A stretch of 64,000 nucleotides of DNA from Alsobacter soli. GTDB lineage: Bacteria > Pseudomonadota > Alphaproteobacteria > Rhizobiales > Beijerinckiaceae. The stretch spans positions 1-64,000 of the forward strand of contig NZ_PVZS01000011.1 in assembly GCF_003004785.1 (NCBI RefSeq), in the 5' to 3' direction. The position numbers were made by a program, and so were the translations under genes. A model generated the notes under the pieces. The model searched no databases, was not told where the DNA came from, and saw only the letters and a program-made list of their open reading frames with translations. Below, in pieces: positions 26,916-35,762 of this stretch (position 1 is its first letter; every line of letters starts with the position of its first letter).

Positions 26916-28595
26916 TCAGTTGCCGCCGTCGAGCAGCCGCCGCGCGATGACCTGGGCCTGGATCTCGGCCGCGCCCTCGAAGATGTTGAGGATGCGGGCG
27001 TCGCACAGCACGCGCGAGATCTCGTATTCCAGCGCGAAGCCGTTGCCGCCGTGGATCTGCAGGGCGTTGTCCGCCGCAGCCCACGCCACGCGGGCTCCCA
27101 GCAGCTTGGCCATGCCGGCCTCGAGGTCGCATCGCTTGCCGGCGTCCTTGGCGCGGCCGGCGAAATAGGTCAGCTGCCGGGCGATGTTCACCTCGACGGC
27201 CATCATCGCCAGCTTGTCCGCCACGCGGGGGAACGCGATCAGCGGCTTCCCGAACTGGATGCGCTCCTCCGCGTAGCGCAGCCCGATGTCGAGCGCGGAC
27301 TGGGCGACGCCCACGGCGCGCGCCGCGGTCTGGATGCGGGCCGACTCGAAGGTCTGCATCAGCTGCTTGAAGCCCTGGCCCTCGGCCCCGCCCAGCAGGT
27401 TCGCGGCCGGGACCTCGAAGCCGTCGAAGGCCAATTCGTACTCCTTCATGCCGCGGTAGCCGAGCACCTCGATCTCGCCGCCGGTCATGCCCTTCGCGGG
27501 GAACGGATCCTCGTCCGTGCCGCGCGGCTTCTCGCCGAGCAGGATGGACAGGCCCTTGTAGCCGGGCTCGTCCGGGTTGGTGCGCACCAGCATGGTCATC
27601 ACGTCGGCGCGCACCGGATGCGTGATCCAGGTCTTGTTGCCCGTGACCTTGTACACGTCGCCCTCGCGCACGGCCCGGGTCTTGAGCGACGCCAGGTCGG
27701 ACCCCGTGTTCGGCTCGGTGAACACGGCCGTGGGCAACACCTCGCCGGAGGCGATGAGCGGCAGCCACTTGGCCTTCTGCTCCTCCGTGCCGCCGCCGAT
27801 GATCAGCTCGGCCGCAATTTCGGATCGCGTCCCCAGCGAGCCCACCCCGATATAGGCGCGCGACAGCTCCTCCGAGACGACGCACATGGAGACCTTGGAC
27901 AGGCCGAGGCCGCCATATTCCTCGGGCAACGTGAGGCCGAACACGCCGAGTTCCGCCAGCTTGGCGATGACGTCCATCGGGATGTAGTCGTTCTTCAGGT
28001 GCCACTGGTGGGCGCAGGGCAGCACCTCGCTCTCGGCGAACTTGCGCATCTCGGCCCGGATGGCCTCGAGCGTCTCGTCCAGGCCGGCGTCGCCCATGGT
28101 GGGCGCGCCCTGCGCCTCGCGGATGCGCTGCACCAGCCTGGCCCGATGCGGGGCCGTGTTGCCTTCGGCGATCAGCGTCTCCACCGCCCCCGTGCGCCAG
28201 GCCGCGATCTGCGCCGCCGAGAGGCCGAGCGCCGGCAATCGCACGATCTCGCCCTGGCTCATCGGGATTCCGCCGAAGGCCTGGGCGCAATATTCGCCGA
28301 CGCCGATGGCGACGAGCAGCTCCTCCGTCTCGCCGTAGCGCCCCTCGGCCTGAAGCAGCCGGCCATAGGCCGCAAGCTCGCGGATGGCCTCCCCGTAGGT
28401 GGCGAGCCATGCCAGGCCGTGCGCGGCGTGCTGCTCCTGCTCCATCAGCGCGTTGGACACGCGCCCGTCCTGGGTGACCCGGGCCCGGACCGCGGCCACG
28501 GCCTCGCCCGTGAGGGCGCCGATGGCCGACCCGGCCTCTTCGGCGAGCGCGAGCCAGTCACGGTCGGCGGTGGAGGTCGCGGCGGCAAGGGTCAT
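26916..28595 (-). CDS. mcd: (2S)-methylsuccinyl-CoA dehydrogenase
   Basis: The 559-residue flavoprotein is longer than normal acyl-CoA dehydrogenases (about 380-400) by an N-terminal extension of some 150 residues. Mcd of Rhodobacter and Methylobacterium shows the same architecture. The dehydrogenase core has LPEEYGGLGLSKVSMCVVSEELSRA, FTEPNTGSDLASLKTRA, TWITHPVRADVMT and IHGGNGFALEYEISRVLCDARILNIFEGAAEIQ. It oxidises methylsuccinyl-CoA to mesaconyl-CoA in the ethylmalonyl-CoA pathway. ATG 28595 is preceded by AGGAG. Nearby ccr and ecm strongly support this specificity. Confidence 0.88.
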   Translation of the reverse strand: MTLAAATSTADRDWLALAEEAGSAIGALTGEAVAAVRARVTQDGRVSNALMEQEQHAAHGLAWLATYGEAIRELAAYGRLLQAEGRYGETEELLVAIGVGEYCAQAFGGIPMSQGEIVRLPALGLSAAQIAAWRTGAVETLIAEGNTAPHRARLVQRIREAQGAPTMGDAGLDETLEAIRAEMRKFAESEVLPCAHQWHLKNDYIPMDVIAKLAELGVFGLTLPEEYGGLGLSKVSMCVVSEELSRAYIGVGSLGTRSEIAAELIIGGGTEEQKAKWLPLIASGEVLPTAVFTEPNTGSDLASLKTRAVREGDVYKVTGNKTWITHPVRADVMTMLVRTNPDEPGYKGLSILLGEKPRGTDEDPFPAKGMTGGEIEVLGYRGMKEYELAFDGFEVPAANLLGGAEGQGFKQLMQTFESARIQTAARAVGVAQSALDIGLRYAEERIQFGKPLIAFPRVADKLAMMAVEVNIARQLTYFAGRAKDAGKRCDLEAGMAKLLGARVAWAAADNALQIHGGNGFALEYEISRVLCDARILNIFEGAAEIQAQVIARRLLDGGN

Positions 28596-28694
28596 CGGGG
28601 GCTCCTGTCGTCTCGAAGAGCGGCTGATTTCGCAACGCAACATGGCCCGGCCCGAAAGGCCCGGCAATGCCCCTTTCGAAGGGCGACGAAACGC

Positions 28695-29576
28695 TCAGCC
28701 CTTGCGGGTCGCCAGCGCCACTCCGGCGCTGGTGACCGCCATCCCGAGGACCTGCAGGCCGGTCAGCTGCTCGCCGAACAGCCAGTACGCCTCCAGCGCA
28801 ACCGTGGGCGGCACAAGGTAGATCAGCGCCGCGGCCCGGGAGACGGCGCCATTGCGGATCAGCATCAGCAGCAGCCCGATGGCGCCAAGCGAGAGGGCGA
28901 CCACCGACCACGCCATGGTGAGCGCGACCGTGAGATTCCATTCCACCCGCATGGGCTCGAGCAGCACGGCCGCCGGCGCCGTGACAATCAGCGCGCCCAG
29001 GTACTGCAGCGCAGTGATCGTCCTCAGGTCGCCCGCAGCGACGAACCGCTTCTGGTAGAAGGACCCGAAGGTCACGCCCAGCATGCCGAACAGGTTGACC
29101 GCGATTGGCCCCGCAACGGCCGATAGCTCGCCCGGCGCCACGCCCGCGAGCTTGGGCTCCAGCACCAGCGCGATTCCGGCGAAGCCGAGCAGGATGCCGA
29201 GCCATTGCCGGCCCGAGATGCGTTCGCCCACGAGCGTGGGCGCCAGGAAAGCCGTCAGGATCGGCTGCACGGCGGCGATCAGGCCGGAGACGCCCGTCGG
29301 CAGTCCATGCGCAATGGCCCACCACACGCCGCCCAGGTAGATCCCGTGCAGCATCACGCCGGACGCCATGGCGTGGCCGCTGTCCCGCCATGTGCCCGGC
29401 CACCGCGCCCGTGACGCCAACGCGATGGCCGTGACCAGCGCCCCGGCGAGAGCGAAGCGGATGGCCAGGAAGGTCAGCGGATCGGCATAGGGCGCGCCAT
29501 ACCGGGCCGAAACCCAGCCGGTGGACCAGATCAGCACGAAGATGATGGGCGCGGCGCGCAGAAGCGTGGGGGACAC
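28695..29576 (-). CDS. EamA/DMT-family transporter
   Basis: The 293-residue inner-membrane protein has about ten TM helices in two EamA repeats (about residues 5-130 and 145-290). Its opening APIIFVLIWSTGWVSARYGAPYADPLTFLAIRFALA is typical of drug/metabolite exporters. The substrate is unknown. It lies directly upstream of the methylsuccinyl-CoA dehydrogenase gene in the same orientation (99-bp gap), so cotranscription is possible. Confidence 0.88.
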   Translation of the reverse strand: MSPTLLRAAPIIFVLIWSTGWVSARYGAPYADPLTFLAIRFALAGALVTAIALASRARWPGTWRDSGHAMASGVMLHGIYLGGVWWAIAHGLPTGVSGLIAAVQPILTAFLAPTLVGERISGRQWLGILLGFAGIALVLEPKLAGVAPGELSAVAGPIAVNLFGMLGVTFGSFYQKRFVAAGDLRTITALQYLGALIVTAPAAVLLEPMRVEWNLTVALTMAWSVVALSLGAIGLLLMLIRNGAVSRAAALIYLVPPTVALEAYWLFGEQLTGLQVLGMAVTSAGVALATRKG

Positions 29577-29714
29577 TGGAGGCTCCGGCGCGGAGAGTGG
29601 GGGGAAGGCCGGGAACGCGTGATATCAAAGGGCGTTGTTGCGGTCGAGGTTCAGCCGGCCCATATCCGGAATGGGGTTCGCCGCAGGCGCCGAGCAGGAG
29701 ATGGTTTTCGCCCC

Positions 29715-30608
29715 ATGCGGCAACTGCCTCGCATCATCTACGACGCCTATTGGCGCTTCGTCGCGGACGACGGATGGGCGATCGCCTCCCATATCGCCCT
29801 GTCCGGGCTCATGTCGCTGTTCCCGTTCCTGATCTTCGTGACGTCGCTGGCCGGCTTCTTCGGCTCCAAGCAACTCGCCAGCGAGGTCGTCCAGCTGCTT
29901 CTCGAGGCGTGGCCGTCCCGCGTGGCGGATCCCATCGCCAACGAGATCCACAACGTGCTGAACAACGCCCGCGGCGACATCCTCACTGTGGGCGTGTTCC
30001 TCGCGGTCTACTTCTCTTCCAACGGGGTCGAGAGCCTGCGCATCGGCCTCAACCGGGCCTATGGGCTGAAGGAGCACCGCCCCTGGTGGCTGCTGCGGCT
30101 CGAGTCCATCGGGTATGTGCTCGTAGGCGCGGCGGCCCTGCTGGCCCTCGCTTTCCTGGTCGTGCTTTTTCCGGTGATGTGGCAGACGGCGGTGCTCTAT
30201 GTCCCGCAGCTGCAGCCCTATTCCGGCGTCGTCACGGTGGCCCGGTTCGGCGTCGCCACCCTCGTGATCGTCACCGCCCTGCTCTTGCTGCACCTATGGC
30301 TGCCCTGCGGCCGCCGCCGCTTCCGCGAAATCGTGCCGGGCGTGGCCCTGACCGTCGCGCTGTCGCTGGCCTGCGGCCACGCCTTCGGCGTTTACCTCGC
30401 GAAGGCCGCCCAGAATTACGTGTCCACCTATGCGGGCCTGGCGTCCGTAATGGTGGCGCTGGTTTTCCTCTACACCATCGCGTCCATCTTCGTGTACGGC
30501 GGCGAGTTCAACGCCGAGCTCGCCCGCGCCCGCCAGCGCTGGGCCGCCCAGGAGCGACGCCTCAGCCTCATCGAGCGCGGCCGGGTGTTCCTCCGGCGCC
30601 GGGCTTAA
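29715..30608 (+). CDS. YihY/BrkB-family inner-membrane protein
   Basis: The 297-residue protein has about six TM helices and the family motifs WAIASHIALSGLMSLFPFLIF, SSNGVESLRIGLNRAYG, YVSTYAGLASVMVALVFLYTIASIFVYGGEFNAEL. YihY/BrkB proteins are widespread and of unclear function; the old 'RNase BN' name is not supported. ATG 29715 is chosen because the conserved sequence starts there. Downstream come repeat sequences and the convergent ccr gene. Confidence 0.85.
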   Translation: MRQLPRIIYDAYWRFVADDGWAIASHIALSGLMSLFPFLIFVTSLAGFFGSKQLASEVVQLLLEAWPSRVADPIANEIHNVLNNARGDILTVGVFLAVYFSSNGVESLRIGLNRAYGLKEHRPWWLLRLESIGYVLVGAAALLALAFLVVLFPVMWQTAVLYVPQLQPYSGVVTVARFGVATLVIVTALLLLHLWLPCGRRRFREIVPGVALTVALSLACGHAFGVYLAKAAQNYVSTYAGLASVMVALVFLYTIASIFVYGGEFNAELARARQRWAAQERRLSLIERGRVFLRRRA

Positions 30609-30639
30609 CGACCCCGAAAAGGACCCGAGGGACTCAGCC

Positions 30640-30860
30640 GTCATTGCGAGCCGAAGCCGAAGCAATCCAGGAGATTGGGCGCACTTCCCTCGCCGATTGA
30701 GGTCATCCCCCGGCTTGTCCCGGGGATCCACGCGGGTGGCCAGGCGGGGAAGGCCGGGACGAGCCCGGCCATGACGAAATTTCACTCCGTACGAGGGCCG
30801 AAAGCGAAGCGACGACTGGGCGCCGTCGCCGGCTGCTTGGTCCTTGCGCTCCTCGCAAGG
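30640..30860. repeat. Cluster of dispersed palindromic repeats between yihY and ccr
   Basis: Three repeat pieces lie here. (a) 30640-30673 is a diverged copy of the 38-bp element found at 36500 and 45995 (CATTGCGAG...GAAGCAATCCAGGAG). (b) 30700-30777 holds a common alphaproteobacterial intergenic element with GGTCATCCCCCGGCTTGTCC at one end and CCGGGACGAGCCCGGCCATG at the other. (c) 30840-30860 is a hairpin, TCCTTGCG/CGCAAGGA, that could act in transcript termination of the minus-strand ccr gene. Confidence 0.7.
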
Positions 30861-30873
30861 ACACACCATCGCC

Positions 30874-32163
30874 TTAGCCCGGCTGGTTCTCCAGCACTTC
30901 CTCGAAGGTGCGCAGGCCGGCGCGCTGGGCGTTCACCAGCACGGCCATGTTGCCGGGCGCGTGCTGGTTCTTCCACATCTTGGTGTGCGCCACCGGGATC
31001 TTCTCCCAGGGGAACACCTCGCTCATGCAGGGGTCGATGCGCCGGTCCAGCACGAACTGGTTGGCCGCCGCCGCCTGCTTGAGGTGGGCGAAGTGCGAGC
31101 CCTGGATGCGCTTCTGCCGCATCCACACGAAGCGCGCGTCGAAGGTGAGGTTGAAGCCCGTGGTGCCGGCGCAGAACACCACCATGCCGCCGCGCTTCAC
31201 CACGAAGGTCGAGACCGGGAAGGTCTGCTCGCCCGGGTGCTCGAAGACGATGTCGACGTCCTTCTTGCCCGTGATGTCCCAGATCGCCTTCCCGAACTTC
31301 CGGGCCTCGCCCATGAAGGCGTGGAACTCCGGCGAGTTCACCTTCGGCAGCTGCCCCCAGCAGTTGAAGTCCTTGCGGTTGATGACGCCCTTGGCGCCGA
31401 GCCCCAGCACGTAGTCGCGCTTCGACTCGTCCGAGATGATGCCGATCGCGTTCGCGCCGGAGGCGGCTGCGAGCTGCACGCCGAACACGCCGAGGCCGCC
31501 GGACGCGCCCCAGATCAGCACGTTGTCGCCCGGCCGCACGGTGTGCGGCGCGTGGCCGAACAGCATGCGGTAGGCGGTGGCGAGGGTGAGCGTGTAGCAG
31601 GCGCTCTCCTCCCAGGAGAGGTGCCGCGGCCGCTGCATCAGTTGGCGGGACTGCACCCGGCAGAACTGGGCGAAGGAGCCGTCCGGCGTCTCGTAGCCCC
31701 AGATGCGCTGTGACGGCGAGAACATCGGGTCGCCGCCATTGCATTCCTCGTCGTCGCCGTCGTCCTGGTTGCAGTGGACGATGACCTCGTCGCCCACCTT
31801 CCAGCGCTTCACCTTGCGCCCCACGGCCCACACGATGCCGGACGCGTCGGATCCCGCCACGTGCACCGGCTGCTTGTGCCCGTCGAAAGGGGAGATCGGC
31901 TGGCCGAGCGCCGCCCAGACGCCGTTGTAGTTCACGCCCGCCGCCATCACGAGGACGAGCACCTCGTCGTCGCCAATGGTCCAGGTCGGGATGGCCTCGA
32001 GCTGCATGGCCTCCTCAGGGGGGCCGTGGCGCTCCTTGCGGATGGCCCAGGCCCACATCTTGGCGGGCACGTGGCCGAGCGGCGGGATCTCGCCGATGTC
32101 GTAGAGATCCTTGAGCACGCCGCGGCTCGTGTCGGCGGAAGCGGTCGTCGGCTGCATGGTCAC
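30874..32163 (-). CDS. ccr: Crotonyl-CoA carboxylase/reductase
   Basis: The 429-residue MDR enzyme reductively carboxylates crotonyl-CoA with NADPH and CO2 to (2S)-ethylmalonyl-CoA, the committed step of the ethylmalonyl-CoA pathway. Diagnostic sequences are VNYNGVWAALGQPISPFDGHK, HVAGSDASGIVWAVG, IWGYETPDGSFAQFCRVQ, ASGGLGVFGVQLA and VFEHPGEQTFPVS. GTG 32163 is chosen because GGGAGG is seven bases upstream; ATG 32157, two codons on, is the alternative. Length and motifs fit alphaproteobacterial Ccr closely. Confidence 0.95.
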   Translation of the reverse strand: MTMQPTTASADTSRGVLKDLYDIGEIPPLGHVPAKMWAWAIRKERHGPPEEAMQLEAIPTWTIGDDEVLVLVMAAGVNYNGVWAALGQPISPFDGHKQPVHVAGSDASGIVWAVGRKVKRWKVGDEVIVHCNQDDGDDEECNGGDPMFSPSQRIWGYETPDGSFAQFCRVQSRQLMQRPRHLSWEESACYTLTLATAYRMLFGHAPHTVRPGDNVLIWGASGGLGVFGVQLAAASGANAIGIISDESKRDYVLGLGAKGVINRKDFNCWGQLPKVNSPEFHAFMGEARKFGKAIWDITGKKDVDIVFEHPGEQTFPVSTFVVKRGGMVVFCAGTTGFNLTFDARFVWMRQKRIQGSHFAHLKQAAAANQFVLDRRIDPCMSEVFPWEKIPVAHTKMWKNQHAPGNMAVLVNAQRAGLRTFEEVLENQPG

Positions 32164-32280
32164 GGCGGATCCTCCCAGGGGACAGGGCCGGGATGATATC
32201 GCCGATGCTGCAGTGCGCCATAGTGCGAACGGTTAATGGAGGAACGGACGAGTTTAACGTTCCGTTCGGAGCGGTGTGGC

Positions 32281-32622
32281 ATGCTCGGGGATCTTCGCAT
32301 CTCTCGGGCGCCGCCCATGCTTCGCACTCTAGGCTTCGTCAACGTGCCGGCTGAAGTCGCCGCCTGGTTCGTTTTCTTTGTCGCGCTCGGCAGCCTGCTG
32401 GCGGCTTGGGTCGTCGACAACATCATGGACGACCTCGGTTTCGGTGTGATCGGCAACGCCGTCCTGCTGTTCCTGGGCGCCCTCGGGGGCCTTTGGGCCT
32501 GGAACCTGTACGAGGGCACGGTCCGCGCGACCGACCCCGTGACGCTCACCCTGATTTGCGTGGGATCGGGGTTCTTCGCCGTGTTCGCCATGGCGATCCT
32601 GCGCCGCATGGCCCACGGCTAG
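32281..32622 (+). CDS. Small three-TM membrane protein, hypothetical
   Basis: A predicted product of up to 113 residues with three hydrophobic stretches (starting VAAWFVFFVALGSLLAAWVV, then FGVIGNAVLLFLGALGGLWAW, then LTLICVGSGFFAVFAMAIL). No known family is recognised. The start is uncertain: ATG 32281 has GGAG nine bases upstream, while ATG 32317 begins the part that looks most protein-like. It lies between divergent ccr and ecm on the plus strand, 99 bp before ecm. Confidence 0.6.
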   Translation: MLGDLRISRAPPMLRTLGFVNVPAEVAAWFVFFVALGSLLAAWVVDNIMDDLGFGVIGNAVLLFLGALGGLWAWNLYEGTVRATDPVTLTLICVGSGFFAVFAMAILRRMAHG

Positions 32623-32721
32623 CGCCCGCCTCCGACCTTTATCCGGGTGGCGGGCCCGCGAGCCTTGCCGCATCTTGCCGCGATGCAGCATGATGGCGAG
32701 AGCCAACCGGAGACCGCTCGC

Positions 32722-34746
32722 ATGACCCTCGACCGCGGCCGCCCCGAACGCGACAAGCCCTGGATTTTCCGCACCTATGCGGGCCACTCCACGGCGGCGG
32801 AGTCCAACAAGCTCTATCGCGGCAACCTGGCCAAGGGGCAGACAGGCCTGTCGGTGGCTTTCGACCTCCCCACCCAGACGGGCTACGACCCCGACCACGT
32901 GCTGGCGCGCGGCGAGGTGGGCAAGGTGGGCGTGTCCATCGCGCATCTGGGCGACATGCGGACCCTGTTCGACCAGATTCCCGTCGCCGAGATGAACACC
33001 TCGATGACGATCAACGCCACGGCCGCGTGGCTGCTGTCGCTCTATATCGCCGTCGCGGACGAGCAGGGCGCGCCCCGCAAGGCCCTGCAGGGGACCACCC
33101 AGAACGACATCATCAAGGAATACCTGTCGCGCGGCACCTACGTGTTCCCGCCCGCTCCCTCCATGCGCATGGTGAAGGATGTCGTCCTGTTCACCACGGC
33201 CCAGATGCCGAAGTGGAATCCCACGAACGTTTGCAGCTACCACCTGCAGGAGGCCGGGGCGACCCCCACCCAGGAGCTCGCCTACGCGCTGGCGACGGCG
33301 GTCGCGGTGCTCGACACCGTGAAGGCGGCGGGAGTGGACGAGAAGACCTTCTCGGAGGTCGTCGGCCGCATCTCCTTCTTCGTCAACGCCGGCATGCGCT
33401 TCGTCACGGAGCTGTGCAAGATGCGGGCGTTCGCCGAGCTCTGGGACGAGATCGCCCGCGAGCGCTACGGAGTCGCCGACGAGCGCCAGCGCCGCTTCCG
33501 CTACGGCGTCCAGGTGAATTCGCTGGGTCTCACCGAACAGCAGCCCGAAAACAACGTCTACCGCATCCTCATCGAGATGCTGGCCGTGGTGCTGTCCAGG
33601 AACGCCCGGGCCCGCGCCGTGCAGTTGCCCGCCTGGAACGAGGCGCTGGGCCTGCCCCGCCCCTGGGACCAGCAGTGGTCGCTGCGCATGCAGCAGGTCA
33701 TGGCCTACGAGACCGACCTGCTGGAATACGGCGACATCTTCGACGGCTCGGCCGAGATCACCCGCAAGGTGGAGGAGCTGAAGCAGTCGGCCCGCGAGGA
33801 ACTCGCCGCCATCGACCATATGGGCGGCGCCATCGCGGCCGTGGAGAGCGGCTACCTGAAGCGCATGCTGGTGGAATCCAACGCCCGCCGCATCGCCGGC
33901 ATCGAGGCCGGCGACCAGGTGGTGGTGGGCGTGAACCGCTGGCGCGAGACGGAGCCCTCCCCGCTCACCGCCGGCGAAGGCGCGGTCCTCACCGTGCCGG
34001 AGCAGGTGGAGATCGAGGCGATCGCCCGCATCCGCTCCTGGCGCGACAGCCGCGACCGAAAGGCCGCCGAAGCCGCGCTGGAGGATCTGCGCGCCGCCGC
34101 CCGGGAGGGCCGGAACGTCATGGAGCCCTCGATCGCCTGCGCCAAGGCCGGCGTCACCACCGGCGAATGGGGCGAGGCGCTGCGCGAGATCTTCGGCCAG
34201 TACCGCGCCCCGACGGGCGTCACGCCCGAGACCCGCACGGCGGAGACCGAGCGGGAGGTGAAGCTGATGGTCGCCGACCTCGCCGCCCAGCTCGGCGAGA
34301 CGCCGCGCCTCGTGGTCGGCAAGCCCGGCCTGGACGGCCACTCCAATGGCGCGGAGCAGGTCGCCCTGCGCGGCCGGGACGTCGGGTTCGAAGTGACCTA
34401 CGAGGGCATTCGCCAGACCCCGGCCGAGATCGTCGCCAAGGCCCAGGAGACGGGCGCGCACGTCATCGGGCTCTCGATCCTCTCGGGCTCGCACGTCCCG
34501 CTGGTGCGCGACGTCATGGCGCGGCTGCGCGCCCAAGGGTTGGGCCACATCCCCGTCGTGGTTGGCGGCATCGTGCCGCCCGAGGACGAGCTGGTGCTGA
34601 AGAACATCGGGGTGACCGCCGTCTACACCCCGAAAAACTACGTCATCGACGACATCATGAAGGATATCGTCCGCATCGTCGCGAAGGCGCCCAGGACCGC
34701 TCCCGAGGACGACGCCCCGGCGCCGCGCAGGGCCGGGCGGCGCTGA
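32722..34746 (+). CDS. ecm: Ethylmalonyl-CoA mutase (MeaA-type, B12-dependent)
   Basis: The 674-residue enzyme is a single-chain adenosylcobalamin mutase that converts ethylmalonyl-CoA to methylsuccinyl-CoA. The N-terminal TIM barrel opens with WIFRTYAGHSTAAESN and LSVAFDLPTQTGYDPDH. The C-terminal B12 domain has the DGHSNG motif (D538, H540) and the LSILSGSHVPL loop. The short N-terminus, the MeaA-like sequence and the mcd/ccr/CoA-ester-lyase neighbours favour Ecm over methylmalonyl-CoA mutase. ATG 32722 is chosen at the start of homology. Substrate assignment is inferred. Confidence 0.9.
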   Translation: MTLDRGRPERDKPWIFRTYAGHSTAAESNKLYRGNLAKGQTGLSVAFDLPTQTGYDPDHVLARGEVGKVGVSIAHLGDMRTLFDQIPVAEMNTSMTINATAAWLLSLYIAVADEQGAPRKALQGTTQNDIIKEYLSRGTYVFPPAPSMRMVKDVVLFTTAQMPKWNPTNVCSYHLQEAGATPTQELAYALATAVAVLDTVKAAGVDEKTFSEVVGRISFFVNAGMRFVTELCKMRAFAELWDEIARERYGVADERQRRFRYGVQVNSLGLTEQQPENNVYRILIEMLAVVLSRNARARAVQLPAWNEALGLPRPWDQQWSLRMQQVMAYETDLLEYGDIFDGSAEITRKVEELKQSAREELAAIDHMGGAIAAVESGYLKRMLVESNARRIAGIEAGDQVVVGVNRWRETEPSPLTAGEGAVLTVPEQVEIEAIARIRSWRDSRDRKAAEAALEDLRAAAREGRNVMEPSIACAKAGVTTGEWGEALREIFGQYRAPTGVTPETRTAETEREVKLMVADLAAQLGETPRLVVGKPGLDGHSNGAEQVALRGRDVGFEVTYEGIRQTPAEIVAKAQETGAHVIGLSILSGSHVPLVRDVMARLRAQGLGHIPVVVGGIVPPEDELVLKNIGVTAVYTPKNYVIDDIMKDIVRIVAKAPRTAPEDDAPAPRRAGRR

Positions 34747-34770
34747 GCCGCCCATGCCCGGCGGCCGCGC

Positions 34771-35658
34771 TCAGCCTCGCGCCGCGATCGCATCCGCGAT
34801 GGCGACCACGCGCCGGCCCATCTCGGCGTGGAGGCGCTCCACCATCTTGCCCTCGAGCTGCAGCGCGCCCTTGTCGCTGTTCTCCGGCAGGTCGAAGGCC
34901 GCGATGATGGTGCGAGACCACTCCACCTCGGCGGCGGTCGGGGCGAACACGGCGTTGGCCGTGGCGAGCTGGCTGGGGTGGATCAGCGTCTTTCCGTCGA
35001 AGCCCAGGTCCCGCCCCTGCTCGCATTCGGCCCGGAAGCCGGCCTCGTCCGAGATGCTGTTGAATACGCCGTCCAGGATGTCGAGCCCGTAGGCCCGGGC
35101 CGCCGTGACGCTGGTCGAGAGCCAGTGCACGAAGGGCAGGCGGTCGGCCGTGAAGCGCGCCCGCGTCTCCTTCGCGAGGTCGTTGGTGCCCATGACGAAG
35201 CACGCCAGCCGGTTAGCCGGATCGGCGGCCGCCGAAGCGATGGCCCCAATGTTGAGGATGGCGAGCGGCGTCTCCACCATGGCCCAGAGCCGCGTGCGCG
35301 CCGGCGCGCCGGCCGCCGCCAACAGGGAGGCCACCCGCACGATCTGGGCCGGCGACGACACCTTAGGAACCAGGATCGCGTCCGGCCCGGCGGCCGCAAG
35401 AGCCCGCAGGTCCGCCTCGCCCCAGGGCGTGTCGAGCCCGTTGATGCGGCCCACCACCTCGCGGGAACCGAAGCCGTCCGCCCGGATGGCGGCCGCGACC
35501 TGCTCGCGGGCCGTCGCCTTGGCGTCCGGCGCGACTGCATCCTCCAGGTCCAGAATCACGCCGTCCGTATCGAGCGTCTTCGCCTTCTCCAATGCCCGGG
35601 CGTTGGAGCCCGGCATGTAGAGGACGCTGCGGCGCGGGCGGAGAGCGGTCTGCGGCAT
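34771..35658 (-). CDS. mcl2: CitE-like CoA-ester lyase, probably (3S)-malyl-CoA thioesterase
   Basis: The 295-residue protein is of the HpcH/CitE TIM-barrel family. It starts LRPRRSVLYMPGSNARALEKA and carries GVILDLEDAVAPDAK (metal-binding acid), the VVGRINGLDTPWG arginine, KVSSPAQI, and MVETPLAILNI with the active-site glutamate. The closest relatives I recall are Mcl2-type (3S)-malyl-CoA thioesterases, which release malate at the end of the ethylmalonyl-CoA pathway; a CoA-ester lyase activity is the alternative. ATG 35658 is chosen over a long low-complexity upstream extension. Confidence 0.8.
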   Translation of the reverse strand: MPQTALRPRRSVLYMPGSNARALEKAKTLDTDGVILDLEDAVAPDAKATAREQVAAAIRADGFGSREVVGRINGLDTPWGEADLRALAAAGPDAILVPKVSSPAQIVRVASLLAAAGAPARTRLWAMVETPLAILNIGAIASAAADPANRLACFVMGTNDLAKETRARFTADRLPFVHWLSTSVTAARAYGLDILDGVFNSISDEAGFRAECEQGRDLGFDGKTLIHPSQLATANAVFAPTAAEVEWSRTIIAAFDLPENSDKGALQLEGKMVERLHAEMGRRVVAIADAIAARG

Positions 35659-35762
35659 GGCTTCACCTGGGTTCGGGGCCGGCTGTCGGCCGATGTCGCG
35701 GCGCAGCATAGACGGGGGGTCCGGGCCGCGCCATCGTGACAAAGGTGGATTCGGGGGCAGGC

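Noticed and set aside
32623-32721. Cobalamin riboswitch upstream of ecm
   Set aside because: The gap is only 99 bp and shows no B12-box-like sequence.
32722-34746. Methylmalonyl-CoA mutase instead of ethylmalonyl-CoA mutase
   Set aside because: The single-chain MeaA-like sequence, length and the mcd/ccr/CoA-ester-lyase neighbours favour Ecm. The choice is not proven by sequence alone.
32329-34755. Long minus-strand open frame of about 800 codons
   Set aside because: It lies antisense through the ethylmalonyl-CoA mutase gene, has no recognisable domain, and is an artefact of high-GC codon bias.
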